The position numbers and the translations under genes were made by a program. The notes beneath the pieces are model-generated. The model was not told the DNA's origin and searched no databases. It saw only the letters and a list, made by a program, of their open reading frames with translations. A stretch of 64,000 bases of DNA from a bacterium D16-50 (GTDB lineage: Bacteria; Bacillota; Clostridia; Lachnospirales; Lachnospiraceae), in the NCBI GenBank assembly GCA_003612485.1, contig RAZA01000012.1:50857-114856 (forward strand), read 5' to 3'. This document shows, one piece after another, positions 18,301 to 27,237 of the stretch (position 1 is its first letter; each line of letters opens with the position of its first letter).

Positions 18301-18731
18301 GTGCGGCGGGACTCAAGGTGGGAATCTATTTCTTCTCTCAGGCCGTGGATGAAGTGGAAGCGGTGGAGGAGGCCTCCATGGTGCTGGGCCAGATCAAGGG
18401 ATACACCATATCCTATCCTGTCTTTATCGATGTGGAGGCCAGCGGCGGCAGAGGTGACGCCATAGACAAGGACACAAGAACGGCGGTGTGCAGGGCGTTC
18501 TGCCAGACCATCCAGAACGGCGGCTATACCGCAGGGGTTTATTCCAACAAGTTCTGGCTAGAGAACAAAATCGACACCAAGAGTCTGGGAGCCTATAAGA
18601 TCTGGCTGGCGCAGTATGCCGCGGCGCCTACTTATGCCGGAAGATATGACTTATGGCAGTACAGATCCACGGGCAGCGTCAGCGGAATCAGCGGAAACGT
18701 GGATATGAACATCAGTTATCTGGGATACTAA
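15309..18731 (+). CDS. Surface GH25 muramidase-like protein with acidic repeats, membrane helix and Ig-like domains
   Basis: The 1140-residue product has, in order: an acidic N-terminal region with nine copies of a 16-residue repeat (residues 69-212, ESDEYADEGAEDEEYL type), a membrane helix (about 322-343), a SpaA/prealbumin-like domain, a Pro/Thr-rich linker (PTEAPTPGPTEAPTPTPEP), two Ig-like Big_2-type domains (about 675-853), a cell-wall-binding-like segment (about 858-943, GWQTIGDKVYYF) and a GH25 domain (946-1140). Catalytic residues are visible in GIDVSKWNG (about D949) and FIDVEA (about D1041, E1043). The enzyme would cleave peptidoglycan glycan strands outside the cell while the acidic part stays in the cytoplasm. 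It heads the polysaccharide locus and has a smaller paralog after rfbA. Start follows AGGAG. Confidence 0.85.
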   Translation: MKKHFSHTKRPVPAKGRYADYDERDYDKNEYDWDSVEEETVGGGNVEGEYGSGTYYSSDEAAEGIGYGESDEYADEGAEDEEYLESDEYADEGAEDEEYLESDEYADEGAEDEEYLESDEYADEGAEDEEYLESDEYADEGAEDEEYLESDEYADEGAEDEEYLESDEYAGEGAEDEAYLESDEYADEGAEDEEYLESDEYADEGAEDEEYYEDEEYYEQEEYSRGGEVQEGYYESGGYTEEGIFSERRYEPQEDPEGYSEEFAQEEPEEDFEAEFYETIDYDAEEKKGAVSGRQGGSFGKAGFWAKLVRIFGDMDVMDRVMAAAGAGVLVLAVVIGVMFFNAQTVKKQVSDFSGVGKELEGITVIGERGIMAVANAETARLDAAVIPEPEPTEEPKKDYDEKDYARQVSVEPDFTSIQKDLKIKFINEKTNKLVANVPFSVSVVDPDGGSYIWSDDDMDGIITKKDLKPGNYKVTLEALTDAKYANYTLSSLTRTVEVKKEIVYNKVDVSHEVKTEKEVDATKEDTKKNETTVESALQDTVAWVESKVLESIYNEVSKSTIPDPLTLAVGSGMRSALLTLVDETSPDASAESSEMPSTADPDTSPDAGASEPSTPESQPTDTPENPTPQPTEAPTPGPTEAPTPTPEPTQTATPTPSPTPSLSPSPTPVPAKGTLTVNNTSLTGVAGAVLQTKAVASGFTAGRELVYAVSSSAEAVAKATVDAAGNVSVTAVGPGTAVVTVTANYKDGDSTTAATASIAVTVGGKKTMTLSSTAATVYLGVPVTIKAEIANALSADLAVTAVSSDTNVAVVSVDKKNVTITGVTLGTATVTVKYMENNEEVSAACTVTVKPHPTQDKSSQLKDKDGAQLYVLENNVYREAVYADYYTAEKFFLKGAAKYTGWQTIGDKVYYFTAEGNPVTGEQVIQGAKYNFASDGSLVVGSGTLGIDVSKWNGNINWEAVKNSGISYVIIRCGYRGSAQGVLIEDPKFQANIKGASAAGLKVGIYFFSQAVDEVEAVEEASMVLGQIKGYTISYPVFIDVEASGGRGDAIDKDTRTAVCRAFCQTIQNGGYTAGVYSNKFWLENKIDTKSLGAYKIWLAQYAAAPTYAGRYDLWQYRSTGSVSGISGNVDMNISYLGY
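15513..15944 (+). repeat. Nine in-frame 48-bp tandem repeats
   Basis: Nine near-identical 48-bp units encode the 16-residue Glu/Asp/Tyr-rich repeat in the cytoplasmic part of the GH25 protein. Differences are mostly silent third-position changes (GAC/GAT, GAA/GAG); unit seven has D to G and E to A changes. Near identity at DNA level points to recent expansion and probable length variation between strains. Confidence 0.95.
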
Positions 18732-18761
18732 GGATGGCCGGGCATTCCCTACAAAAAGTGT

Positions 18762-18790
18762 TTGGAAAATTACGGCAGATATGCTATACT
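18762..18790 (+). promoter_or_regulatory. Promoter of rfbB
   Basis: TTGGAA and TATACT with a 17-bp spacer, followed by a leader of about 115 nt to the rfbB ATG. It allows the rhamnose genes to be transcribed separately from the GH25 gene. Confidence 0.7.
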
Positions 18791-18909
18791 AGTGATTGTA
18801 TGATCTCGGTTCCGCAAAAGAGGTCGAAGCCCCAAGATGCTTTTGCAGGGGGCGGCTGCCATAATCCGGATAGAAGGGATGCCCGCCGAATATGGGCAGG
18901 AGGAATGAT

Positions 18910-19992
18910 ATGAGGACTTATCTTGTGACAGGAGGCGCTGGCTTTATCGGCTCAAATTACATTCACTATATGTTTCGCAAGTACGGGGATCAGATTCGTA
19001 TCATCAATGTGGATCTGTTGACCTATGCCGGAAATCTGGAGAACCTTAAGGACTTGGAAAACAAGCCCAATTATACCTTTGTCAAGGCCGATATCTGCGA
19101 CAAGGAGGCAATCTCGCGGGTTTTTGCGGAGAATGATATCGATAGGGTGGTGCATTTTGCGGCGGAGAGCCATGTGGACCGCAGCATCCGGAATCCGGAG
19201 GTGTTTGTCCAGACCAACGTGCTGGGCACCGCGGTGATGCTCAATTGCGCAAAGGCCGCATGGGAGCTGCCGGAGGGAGGCTTCAAGGAGGGGAAGAAAT
19301 TCCTGCACGTGTCCACGGATGAGGTGTACGGTTCCCTGCCGGACGACGAGAATGCTTTCTTTTATGAGACCACGCCCTATGATCCCCACAGTCCCTATTC
19401 GGCAAGCAAGGCCGGAGCGGACATGCTGGTAAAGTCCTATATGGACACCTACCATTTCCCGGCCAACATCACCAACTGTTCCAACAATTACGGGCCTTAT
19501 CAGTTTCCGGAGAAGCTGATTCCCCTGATCATCAACAATGCGCTGCAGGGCAGGAAGCTTCCGGTGTACGGAGACGGAAAGAATGTAAGGGACTGGCTGT
19601 ATGTGGAAGATCATGCCAAGGCCATTGATATGGTGCAGGAGCAGGGCAGACTGTTTGAGACTTATAATATCGGGGGCCATAATGAAAAGCGCAATATCGA
19701 TATCATCCACATCATCATCGACACGCTGCAGGAGATGCTGCCGGAGGGGGATCCCAGAAAGGCCCTTGTGACCAGAGACCTGATCAGCTATGTGGAGGAC
19801 CGGAAGGGGCATGACCGCAGGTACGCCATTGCGCCCGACAAGATCAAAAAGGAAATCGGATGGCAGCCGGAGACCATGTTCAAGGAGGGTATCAGAAAGA
19901 CAATCCAGTGGTTCTTTGAGCATGAGGAATGGATGAAAAATGTGACCAGCGGAGACTATCAGAAATACTATACGGAAATGTATGGGAAGTAG
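18910..19992 (+). CDS. rfbB: dTDP-glucose 4,6-dehydratase
   Basis: This 360-residue short-chain dehydrogenase/reductase makes dTDP-4-keto-6-deoxyglucose, the second step of dTDP-L-rhamnose synthesis. The NAD-binding motif TGGAGFIGSN is at residues 7-16, the STDEVYG block holds catalytic Thr, Asp and Glu, and YSASKAGAD carries the Tyr-Lys pair. The start at 18910 is preceded by CAGGAGGAATG; a longer frame adds only six residues. Length is normal for the family. It is followed by rfbA and rfbC, but rfbD, the final reductase, is not in this window. Confidence 0.97.
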   Translation: MRTYLVTGGAGFIGSNYIHYMFRKYGDQIRIINVDLLTYAGNLENLKDLENKPNYTFVKADICDKEAISRVFAENDIDRVVHFAAESHVDRSIRNPEVFVQTNVLGTAVMLNCAKAAWELPEGGFKEGKKFLHVSTDEVYGSLPDDENAFFYETTPYDPHSPYSASKAGADMLVKSYMDTYHFPANITNCSNNYGPYQFPEKLIPLIINNALQGRKLPVYGDGKNVRDWLYVEDHAKAIDMVQEQGRLFETYNIGGHNEKRNIDIIHIIIDTLQEMLPEGDPRKALVTRDLISYVEDRKGHDRRYAIAPDKIKKEIGWQPETMFKEGIRKTIQWFFEHEEWMKNVTSGDYQKYYTEMYGK

Positions 19993-20020
19993 GATCAGTT
20001 AAACAAGCAGGAAATAAATA

Positions 20021-20047
20021 AATGGGGACGGTTCTGCCGTTCCCATT
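20021..20047 (+). repeat. Intercistronic hairpin between rfbB and rfbA
   Basis: AATGGGGACGG and CCGTTCCCATT form an 11-pair stem with a five-base loop. No U-run follows, so it is more likely an mRNA-stabilising or processing element than a terminator. Confidence 0.5.
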
Positions 20048-20116
20048 CAGTGTACCGGAAAGAAGTGCGCAGCCCCCATTCATAAGGCGGCGCCGGAACA
20101 GAACGGAGGAGCAATC

Positions 20117-20986
20117 ATGAAGGGAATCATTCTCGCAGGGGGATCGGGCACCAGGCTGTATCCTCTGACGCAGGCCATTTCCAAGCAGATCATGCCTGTG
20201 TACGACAAACCGATGATTTATTATCCCTTGTCAACACTTATGCTGGCGGGGATTCGCGATGTACTCATTATCTCCACGCCCAGAGACCTTCCGGTATTTC
20301 AGGAGCTGCTGGGGGAGGGGGGACAGCTTGGAATGACATTTTCCTATGCGGTGCAGGAGTACCCCAGAGGCCTTGCGGATGCTTTTCTGATTGGAGCGGA
20401 TTTCATCGGCAGGGACAAGGTGGCTCTGGTGCTGGGGGACAATATCTTTTACGGGCAGAGTTTTTCCGCCGTGCTGAAGAGAGTGGCCGCCAGAGACAAG
20501 GGGGCTACCATATTCGGGTACTATGTCCGTGACCCCAGAGAGTACGGCGTGGTGGAGTTCGACGACAACGGCAAAGCGCTGTCCATAGAGGAGAAGCCGG
20601 AGAATCCAAAGAGTAATTACGCGGTGCCGGGGCTCTATTTCTATGATAATGAGGTGGTGGAGATCGCCCGGAACGTGAAGCCCTCTGCCAGAGGAGAGAT
20701 CGAGATCACCAGCATCAACAATGAATACCTGCGCAGGAACGCTCTTCATGTGGAGACTCTGGGCAGGGGATTTGCATGGCTGGATACGGGAAATCATGAC
20801 GCGCTGCTGGACGCGGCGGATTTTGTTGCCGCCTTCCAGAAGCGACAGGGACTGTATATCTCCTGCATAGAGGAGATTGCGTTCAGAAGGGGCTTTATCG
20901 ATAAGGAGCAGCTTCTCAGGCTGGCGGAGCCCTTGATGAAGACGAACTACGGAAAATATTTGGAAGAGGTAGCCAATGGACTCTAG
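20117..20986 (+). CDS. rfbA: Glucose-1-phosphate thymidylyltransferase
   Basis: The 289-residue product catalyses dTTP plus glucose 1-phosphate to dTDP-glucose, the committed step toward dTDP-rhamnose. The nucleotide-binding signature [12 protein letters not shown] is at residues 8-19, followed by the sugar-phosphate block [17 protein letters not shown], and GDNIFYG. The ribosome site is ACGGAGGAG. Its last codons overlap the start of the next GH25-like gene by 11 bp, implying co-transcription and perhaps translational coupling. Confidence 0.97.
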   Translation: MKGIILAGGSGTRLYPLTQAISKQIMPVYDKPMIYYPLSTLMLAGIRDVLIISTPRDLPVFQELLGEGGQLGMTFSYAVQEYPRGLADAFLIGADFIGRDKVALVLGDNIFYGQSFSAVLKRVAARDKGATIFGYYVRDPREYGVVEFDDNGKALSIEEKPENPKSNYAVPGLYFYDNEVVEIARNVKPSARGEIEITSINNEYLRRNALHVETLGRGFAWLDTGNHDALLDAADFVAAFQKRQGLYISCIEEIAFRRGFIDKEQLLRLAEPLMKTNYGKYLEEVANGL

Positions 20987-22256
20987 ACTGTTCAAGATTG
21001 CGATGCTGTCCTCTCTGGCCATGATTCTGGTGGTGTCTGTGCTGGTGCTGTATACCAATGGGGGCAGGGGCTCTGGCATCGGCGGGTCTTTAGCGGCTAC
21101 AGCGCCGCCGGAAGAGGAGCAAGGTACTTTGTCAGGACCCGATGAACATGGGGTGATCAATGGGCAGATAGGGAATGATCTGTCCGCCTTTCTGCGGGAC
21201 AGTACTTTTTTCGATCAGGAGATCAGCCCTATTCTGGAGGCGGCGAAGGACAATGCCACAAGGCTTTCTCTGGTGGTGACTTCTGTGGAGAAGGATCTGC
21301 GCATACAGATCGTGGACTCTCAGGGGGATCCGGTCACGGGGGAAAGCTTCTTTGTGAAGCTGGAAGGGCTGGGGGAGTACAAGGATCTGGACAAGGACGG
21401 TGTCATCTATATCGGCGGTCTGCCCGCGGGAGAGTACTATGTAGAGCTGATGCCCATGGAGGGCTATAGAGTGCCGTCCAACGAGACCCGCATCAGGGTA
21501 AAGGAGCGGGTGGAATATGTGGCTATAGACGATATCTCCCTTCTGCTGAAGACAGAGGAGGATATCGATGCGGAGGCTGAGGATACGGCGGTAGCGGACG
21601 CCCTGACGGACGCGGACAAGACGGAGATTCAGGACATTCAGAAAACTACGGCTAATTCAAAGGTGGGCATCGACGTGTCCAAATGGAACGGGGACATCGA
21701 CTGGGACAAGGTAAAGAACGCAGGTGTGGAATTTGCCATCGTCCGGGCGGGCTATCGGGGCTCCGTCACGGGAAGTCTGGTGGAGGATCCTTATTTTGCT
21801 GCAAATATGAGGGGAGCTGCCGCCAGCGGCATGCCGGTGGGAGTGTATTTCTTCACGCAGGCCGTGAACGAGGTGGAGGCCGTGGAGGAGGCTTCCGCAG
21901 TGCTTCGGCTGGTAAGGGAGTATGAGCTGGACTACCCGATATTTATCGACACTGAGGGCGCAGGCGGAAACGGGCGGGCGGACGGGCTGGACGTGGCGGC
22001 CCGGACTCAGGTGTGCGAGGCGTTCTGCCGTACCATAGAGAATGCGGGGTATGAGGCCGGGGTTTACGGCAGCCGCAATTGGTACAACAACCGTCTGGAG
22101 ACCAGCAAGCTGGAGAATTATTGCATTTGGCTTGCAGAATATAGGAGCGAGCCCATCTATCAAGGGTATTACCAGATATGGCAGTACACTTCCAAGGGGA
22201 GCATAGACGGGATATCCGGGAATGTGGATATGAACATCAGTTATCTGGGGCGGTAG
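20976..22256 (+). CDS. Membrane-anchored GH25 muramidase-like protein
   Basis: The 426-residue product has an N-terminal membrane anchor (about residues 5-25), a SpaA-like domain of about 80 residues ([18 protein letters not shown]), an acidic spacer and a GH25 domain from about residue 229. Catalytic-site motifs [10 protein letters not shown] and FIDTEGAG are present. It is clearly paralogous to the GH25 region of the large protein at 15309-18731 but lacks the acidic repeats, Ig-like domains and wall-binding segment. It likely remodels peptidoglycan outside the membrane, perhaps making room for or linking the rhamnose polymer. It begins inside the 3' end of rfbA. Confidence 0.85.
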   Translation: MDSRLFKIAMLSSLAMILVVSVLVLYTNGGRGSGIGGSLAATAPPEEEQGTLSGPDEHGVINGQIGNDLSAFLRDSTFFDQEISPILEAAKDNATRLSLVVTSVEKDLRIQIVDSQGDPVTGESFFVKLEGLGEYKDLDKDGVIYIGGLPAGEYYVELMPMEGYRVPSNETRIRVKERVEYVAIDDISLLLKTEEDIDAEAEDTAVADALTDADKTEIQDIQKTTANSKVGIDVSKWNGDIDWDKVKNAGVEFAIVRAGYRGSVTGSLVEDPYFAANMRGAAASGMPVGVYFFTQAVNEVEAVEEASAVLRLVREYELDYPIFIDTEGAGGNGRADGLDVAARTQVCEAFCRTIENAGYEAGVYGSRNWYNNRLETSKLENYCIWLAEYRSEPIYQGYYQIWQYTSKGSIDGISGNVDMNISYLGR

Positions 22257-22269
22257 CGCGGGCAGGTGA

Positions 22270-22510
22270 AGGACGAAACAGCCAGAGGATAGAAGAAAAG
22301 GCAAGGAAAGCTGGAAGGATAGGCAGAAGCTGCGAGGAGTCAGGGAAGAGCCAAAAGAAGAGAAGAAAAGGCAGAAGGAACGCAGGGAAGGATAGGCAGA
22401 AGCTGCGAGGAGTCAGGGAAGAGCCGGAAGAAGAGAGGAAAAGGCAGAAGGAACGCAGGGAAGGATAGGCAGAAACTGCGAGGAGTCAGGGAAGAGCCGG
22501 AAGAAGAGGG
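22270..22510 (+). repeat. 73-bp tandem repeat array after the GH25 stop codon
   Basis: Purine-rich units of 73 bp start at 22313, 22386 and 22459 (the last partial), with a degenerate copy before them. The period is not a multiple of three and all frames are broken, so the array is non-coding. It occupies nearly the whole gap between the GH25 gene and rfbC. Confidence 0.85.
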
Positions 22511-22570
22511 AAAAAGACAAGGAGATCTGAGGAAGGACGGAGAAAAGATAGAGAAGGAGAGTGACTTGGG

Positions 22571-23122
22571 ATGGGTAAGATTAATGTGGAAACATGTGAA
22601 ATTGAGGGGCTGAAGGTGGTCACGCCTGCGGTGTACGGCGACGAGAGAGGATATTTCTACGAGTCTTATCAGTATGAAGATTACAAGGCGGCGGGGATTC
22701 CGCAGATATTCGTGCAGGATAATCAGTCCTCCGGGAGACGGGGGGTGCTCAGAGGGCTTCATTTCCAGAAGCAGTTTCCTCAGGACAAGCTGGTGAGGGC
22801 CATTCGGGGCGAGGTGTTCGATGTGGCGGTGGATCTGAGGAAGGGCTCGCCTACATTCGGCAAGTGGTTCGGCGTTCTGCTTTCCGAGGAGAATAAGAAG
22901 CAGTTTTTTGTGCCTAAGAATTTTGCCCATGGATATTTAGTGCTTTCTGACTATGCGGAGTTCTGCTACAAGTGTACGGAGTTCTATCATCCGGGGGATG
23001 AGGGAGGCCTTCTGTACAATGATCCTGCCATCGGGGTGGAATGGCCCATTCCGGAGGGCATGGAGCTGATCATGGTGGAAAGGGACAAGAACTGGGGCGG
23101 TCTGGACAGTTTGAGCTTGTGA
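22571..23122 (+). CDS. rfbC: dTDP-4-dehydrorhamnose 3,5-epimerase
   Basis: A 183-residue cupin-fold epimerase acting third in dTDP-rhamnose synthesis. Family hallmarks are visible: the N-terminal GDERGYFYESYQ, the active-site histidine in GVLRGLHFQ, the KLVRAIRGEVFDVAVDLRKGSPTFG block and the FAHGYLVLSD segment. The start follows GAAGGAGAGTGACTTGGG. Length matches the family. The gene is isolated from rfbA by the GH25 gene and its repeat array rather than being adjacent as usual. Confidence 0.97.
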   Translation: MGKINVETCEIEGLKVVTPAVYGDERGYFYESYQYEDYKAAGIPQIFVQDNQSSGRRGVLRGLHFQKQFPQDKLVRAIRGEVFDVAVDLRKGSPTFGKWFGVLLSEENKKQFFVPKNFAHGYLVLSDYAEFCYKCTEFYHPGDEGGLLYNDPAIGVEWPIPEGMELIMVERDKNWGGLDSLSL

Positions 23123-23166
23123 AGAGCCCAATAGCTGGGGGAGATACGGCAAGGAGTAAGGGTGAT

Positions 23167-24150
23167 ATGAAAATCAGCAAGAAAGGCGGAATCGCCATTT
23201 TTTCATCTATAGGAATCTTGATGGCGGCAGTGATCATCCTTCATCACAATCCCGGCCCCAGTGCGGATCCGCTGGAGGAGCTGGTGAAGAAGGTATTGTC
23301 CTGCGGCGTGATTCTGGTGTCCTGCCTCATTTTTGCAAAAGAGTATGATAAGTTCACCACTCTTCCCGTGGAACTGTTCCAGAGCAGACATTTGATCTGG
23401 AAGCTGGCAAAGAATGATTTCAAGAAGAGGTATGCAGGCTCCTATATGGGAGCTCTCTGGGCCATGGTGCAGCCGGTGGTGACGGTGGCCATGTACTATA
23501 TTGTATTCGATAAAATCATGGGAAATACCGGCAGAGGTACTGAGGACATGCCTTTCGTTCTATTTCTCACAGCAGGGCTGGTGCCCTGGTTCTATTTCAG
23601 CGAGGCATTGAACAATGGCACCAACGCGCTGCGGGAATATAATTACCTCGTGAAGAAGGTGGTGTTCAAGATCAGTATTTTGCCCATCATCAAAATCATC
23701 GCCGCCACCTTTATACATGTATTTTTTGCGGCGGTGCTTTTGGTGGTGGCGGCAATCTATGGGTATTATCCTACCATTTATACCATTCAGCTGGTTTATT
23801 ACAGCTTCTGTCTATTCATTTTCGTTTTGGCCCTGAGCTATACCACATGCTCTATCGTGGTTTTTTTCAAGGATCTGGCACAGATCATCAATATCGTGCT
23901 TCAGATCGGCATGTGGGCAACACCGATTCTGTGGGATATCAATTCCGTACATGAGAAGTGGGTGATACTGCTGAAGCTGAACCCGTTAGTCTATATCGTA
24001 AACGGCTATCGCAGCGCTATCTGTGAGAGGGAATGGTTCTTTCAGGATTTCTTCTCCACCATGTATTTCTGGATTGTGACGGTGGTGCTGTTCGGAATAG
24101 GAGGAGCCGTCTTCAAGAGGCTGAAGGTACATTTCGCAGATGTGCTGTAG
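23167..24150 (+). CDS. ABC-2 type polysaccharide exporter permease (Wzm/TagG-like)
   Basis: The 327-residue product from ATG 23167 (site AAGGAGTAAGGG) has the ABC2 permease signature KNDFKKRYAGSYMGALWAMVQPVV and about six core membrane helices, ending with the YIVNGYRSAI segment seen in polysaccharide exporters. Two extra hydrophobic segments at the N-terminus (about 8-25 and 40-58) are not usual for short Wzm proteins. It should form the channel that exports a lipid-linked glycan, with the ATPase encoded at 25855. The two halves are separated by a membrane protein gene, which is unusual. Confidence 0.9.
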   Translation: MKISKKGGIAIFSSIGILMAAVIILHHNPGPSADPLEELVKKVLSCGVILVSCLIFAKEYDKFTTLPVELFQSRHLIWKLAKNDFKKRYAGSYMGALWAMVQPVVTVAMYYIVFDKIMGNTGRGTEDMPFVLFLTAGLVPWFYFSEALNNGTNALREYNYLVKKVVFKISILPIIKIIAATFIHVFFAAVLLVVAAIYGYYPTIYTIQLVYYSFCLFIFVLALSYTTCSIVVFFKDLAQIINIVLQIGMWATPILWDINSVHEKWVILLKLNPLVYIVNGYRSAICEREWFFQDFFSTMYFWIVTVVLFGIGGAVFKRLKVHFADVL

Positions 24151-24234
24151 AGGCAGGGCGAAATCGGAACAGAGCAAAAGAGGTAGCCGATGGGCTGCAG
24201 GAGTTAAGGCGGAATTCATGGAGAGAGATAAAAG

Positions 24235-25779
24235 ATGATTAAATGGAAAGAAACGATTAAGACAGTGTTGAAATGGAAAGTGGATTTGCGGGTTATGGCG
24301 GTGTTAGCGGCTATAGGGCTGGTGTTGGTATTGGTTCCTCTGATCCGGCTTTCTACATATTCGGCACCTTGGTATGATGACTATAATTATGCCAAAGATG
24401 CCAGAAATTTTCTGCTGGAGGAGCGCAGCCTGAAGAGCGCGTATGAAGGAGCGGTATATTGCACGAAGACAAACTGGTATGCATGGCAGGGAACATTTTC
24501 TTCCATTATGTTCATGTCGCTCTCGCCCATGATATGGGGAGAGGAATATTATTTTTTGGGTCCATTGTTTTTGATTTTCCTGATGCCCGTCTCTGTGTGC
24601 GTATTGGGAAAGGTGTTTCTTAGGAATGTGTTAAAGGTAGATAGGGCCTCGGCGGTCATAGTATGTTCTGTGGCTGCCGGAGCCTGCGTTATGCTGATGC
24701 ACAGTGCTCAGGACGGCTTTTTCTGGTACAATGCAGGTGTCCATTATCTGGGAATGCATTCTTTTTTGCTTTTGCTGACGGCTGCATGGATCAAGCTGCT
24801 GGCAGGGGGGAGAAAGATATCCTATATTTTTACGGTATTGTGGACCATGCTGGGGGCGCTTCTGGCCGGAGGGGCAAATTATGTGACTGCCCTTCAAGGG
24901 GGGATGGTGCTCATGGTGCTCATGGTGTTTGGCATGTTATTGCGGAATAGGCGTGTCTTGCTGATGCTCCCCTCTGTGGCCATATACGGATACGCTTTTT
25001 ACAAGAACGTAACTGCTCAGGGCAATGCTGTTCGGAAGCGTATTTTTGAGGGGATAGGGAAGGGGATGGATGCTCTGCCTGCAATAGGAAATTCCTTTCT
25101 GGAAGCTTTCCGGCATCTGGGACAGTTTACCGGCGTGATGATGCCGGCGGTGATGCTTCTGCTGGTGCCGGTGATTTGGAAGATGGTACGCAAGACAAAG
25201 GTTCGTTTTCGGTTTCCCGGTCTGGTGCTATTGGGTTCCTTCTGTCTGTATGCGGCAGGATTTACTCCAAGCCTATATGCTATGAGCACTTCTGGTTTGG
25301 CCAGAACTCTGAACGCAGTGAAGCTGACATATCAGATTTTATTGTTAATCAATGAGGTCTATTGGCTGGGGTGGCTTCAGGGCAGGTTGGATCAGTGGGG
25401 ACAATATGCTCGTCTTGGCTGGCTGAGGGAGGGGCTGGCTGCGAGGGACGGGCGGCGTCAAAGTGTATTCTTCTTTGGGGCGGTGGGAATGCTTATGCTT
25501 GGAATTTTTCTTTTGGAGTCCAATCCGGGAAGGTACTATTCCTCCTATGGCGCATATCATTTTGTCCATACCGGAGAGGCCGACAATTTCTATAGGGAGT
25601 ATCTTGCCAGAGTGGAGACGCTGAAAAACAGCGGGCCTGATGTGGTGCTGGAACCTTATCACTGGAAGCCATGGTTCATATGTGTGGGGGATCTATCGGA
25701 GGATCCGGAGGCGGAGCAGAATAGGGCGGTTGCAGGATGGTATTGGAAGGAATCGGTGCGAGTGGCCCCAAGGGAGTGA
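24235..25779 (+). CDS. Polytopic membrane protein, DUF6056/glycosyltransferase-like
   Basis: A 514-residue protein with about ten or more membrane helices. After the first helix comes YSAPWYDDYNYAKDARN, whose acidic pair in the first outer loop resembles the catalytic Asp of GT-C lipid-linked glycosyltransferases; the overall pattern resembles DUF6056 proteins of Firmicute wall-glycan loci. A short outer C-terminal domain follows the last helix. It lies between the two exporter genes and is therefore likely to decorate the exported glycan. Function is inferred from topology and context only. No strong ribosome site is seen; ATG 24235 follows GAGAGATAAAAG. Confidence 0.65.
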   Translation: MIKWKETIKTVLKWKVDLRVMAVLAAIGLVLVLVPLIRLSTYSAPWYDDYNYAKDARNFLLEERSLKSAYEGAVYCTKTNWYAWQGTFSSIMFMSLSPMIWGEEYYFLGPLFLIFLMPVSVCVLGKVFLRNVLKVDRASAVIVCSVAAGACVMLMHSAQDGFFWYNAGVHYLGMHSFLLLLTAAWIKLLAGGRKISYIFTVLWTMLGALLAGGANYVTALQGGMVLMVLMVFGMLLRNRRVLLMLPSVAIYGYAFYKNVTAQGNAVRKRIFEGIGKGMDALPAIGNSFLEAFRHLGQFTGVMMPAVMLLLVPVIWKMVRKTKVRFRFPGLVLLGSFCLYAAGFTPSLYAMSTSGLARTLNAVKLTYQILLLINEVYWLGWLQGRLDQWGQYARLGWLREGLAARDGRRQSVFFFGAVGMLMLGIFLLESNPGRYYSSYGAYHFVHTGEADNFYREYLARVETLKNSGPDVVLEPYHWKPWFICVGDLSEDPEAEQNRAVAGWYWKESVRVAPRE

Positions 25780-25854
25780 GCCGGTGCAGCGGGAGGGCGA
25801 GAGTCCGGCGTTTCGCAGGCTTGGAGCCATGAAGCCGTCAGAGTCAGAGGTGTT

Positions 25855-27237
25855 ATGGAAGAGAGAACAGTGCGCGTGCAGGAGGTGGACATTCCTGCCA
25901 TAGAAATCAAGGATCTGGTGAAGATCTATAAGCTTTACGACAGACCCAGAGACCGGGTGAAGGAGGCTCTTGGGTTCGGCGGCAGAAAAGTTCACAAGCT
26001 TCACTATGCGCTGAACGGAATCAGTCTGGACATCCATAAGGGGGAGACAGTGGGCATCATCGGCACCAACGGTTCGGGGAAGTCCACCATCCTGAAGATC
26101 ATCACCGGCGTGCTGAACCCCACCTCCGGCTCCGTGAAGGTGGATGGGCGGATTTCTGCGCTTTTGGAGCTGGGGGCAGGCTTCAATATGGAATACAACG
26201 GCATCGAGAACGTATATCTGAACGGAACCATGATGGGATTTTCGGAGAAGGAGATTGATAAGAAGCTGCCGGAGATTCTGGACTTCGCGGACATCGGGGA
26301 TTATGTGAACCAGCCGGTGAAGACTTATTCCAGCGGTATGTTCGTCAGGCTCGCATTTGCGGTGGCCATCAACATAGAGCCGGAGATTCTCATTGTGGAC
26401 GAGGCCTTGTCAGTGGGAGATGTGTTCTTTCAGGCCAAGTGCTATCATAAGTTTGAGGAATTCAAAGAGCTGGGAAAAACCATTGTGTTTGTCAGTCATG
26501 ACTTGAGCAGCATCAGCAGATATTGCGACAGAGTGTTTCTGTTAAACAAAGGGATTCTTCTGGGGCAGGGTGCGCCGAAGGAGATGATAGACGCATATAA
26601 ACGGGTACTGGTGGGCCAATATGAGCTTCCGGAGGACAAGGATTCGGAGAATTGGCAGGAAAATACAGCGGCGGGACAGGGCCGGGATCAGACTGTGGAC
26701 AAGGTTTCCCCGGCGGAAAAAGGTTCTCCGGCCGGGGAGGAGGCTTCCGGCGAAGGTGTGGCGGTGGGCGTCAATCCCCATGTGCTGGAGTATGGAACCA
26801 AGCAGGCCGAGATTGTGGAATATTATGTCACGGATGACAGAGGGGTGCGCACGGTGGCTGTGCTGAAGGAGAGCAGGTTCACCATCCATATGCGGGTGAG
26901 ATTCCATGAGCATGTGCCGGGGCCGATCTTTGCCTTTTCCGTCAAGAATGTGCAGGGAACGGAGATTACGGGAACCAATTCCATGATCGAAAAGGCTTTT
27001 CTGGAGAGCGGAGAGCCGGGGCAGGTAAAGGACATTGCCTTTTCTCAGAAGATGAGCCTGCAGGGGGGCGATTATCTGCTGTCGCTGGGGGTCACAGGAT
27101 ACAATGGAGATGCTTTTGAGGTGTATCATAGGCTTTATGATGCATTGGACATTACCGTGGTCTCCGACAAAAACACAGTAGGATACTATGACATGGATTC
27201 TGTGGTGGAAGTGACGGACGCAGCGTGGAAGGAATGA
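25855..27237 (+). CDS. ABC transporter ATP-binding protein with Wzt-like C-terminal domain
   Basis: The first about 240 residues form a nucleotide-binding domain with Walker A GTNGSGKST (70-78), signature YSSGMFVRLAFA (about 158-169), Walker B ILIVDEALSVGD (about 179-190) and the H-loop FVSHD. After a low-complexity linker, residues about 305-460 form a beta-rich domain of the type that in E. coli O9a Wzt recognises the capped non-reducing end of the glycan. It energises the permease encoded at 23167. The presence of a cap-reading domain fits well with the WbdD-like gene that follows. The last six codons are the founding unit of the downstream repeat array. Confidence 0.93.
   Translation: MEERTVRVQEVDIPAIEIKDLVKIYKLYDRPRDRVKEALGFGGRKVHKLHYALNGISLDIHKGETVGIIGTNGSGKSTILKIITGVLNPTSGSVKVDGRISALLELGAGFNMEYNGIENVYLNGTMMGFSEKEIDKKLPEILDFADIGDYVNQPVKTYSSGMFVRLAFAVAINIEPEILIVDEALSVGDVFFQAKCYHKFEEFKELGKTIVFVSHDLSSISRYCDRVFLLNKGILLGQGAPKEMIDAYKRVLVGQYELPEDKDSENWQENTAAGQGRDQTVDKVSPAEKGSPAGEEASGEGVAVGVNPHVLEYGTKQAEIVEYYVTDDRGVRTVAVLKESRFTIHMRVRFHEHVPGPIFAFSVKNVQGTEITGTNSMIEKAFLESGEPGQVKDIAFSQKMSLQGGDYLLSLGVTGYNGDAFEVYHRLYDALDITVVSDKNTVGYYDMDSVVEVTDAAWKE

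Noticed and set aside
22178..22468. A basic Arg/Lys/Gly-rich ORF through the 73-bp repeats
   Set aside because: The repeat period is not a multiple of three, the frame starts inside the GH25 gene, and the composition simply reflects the purine-rich repeat.
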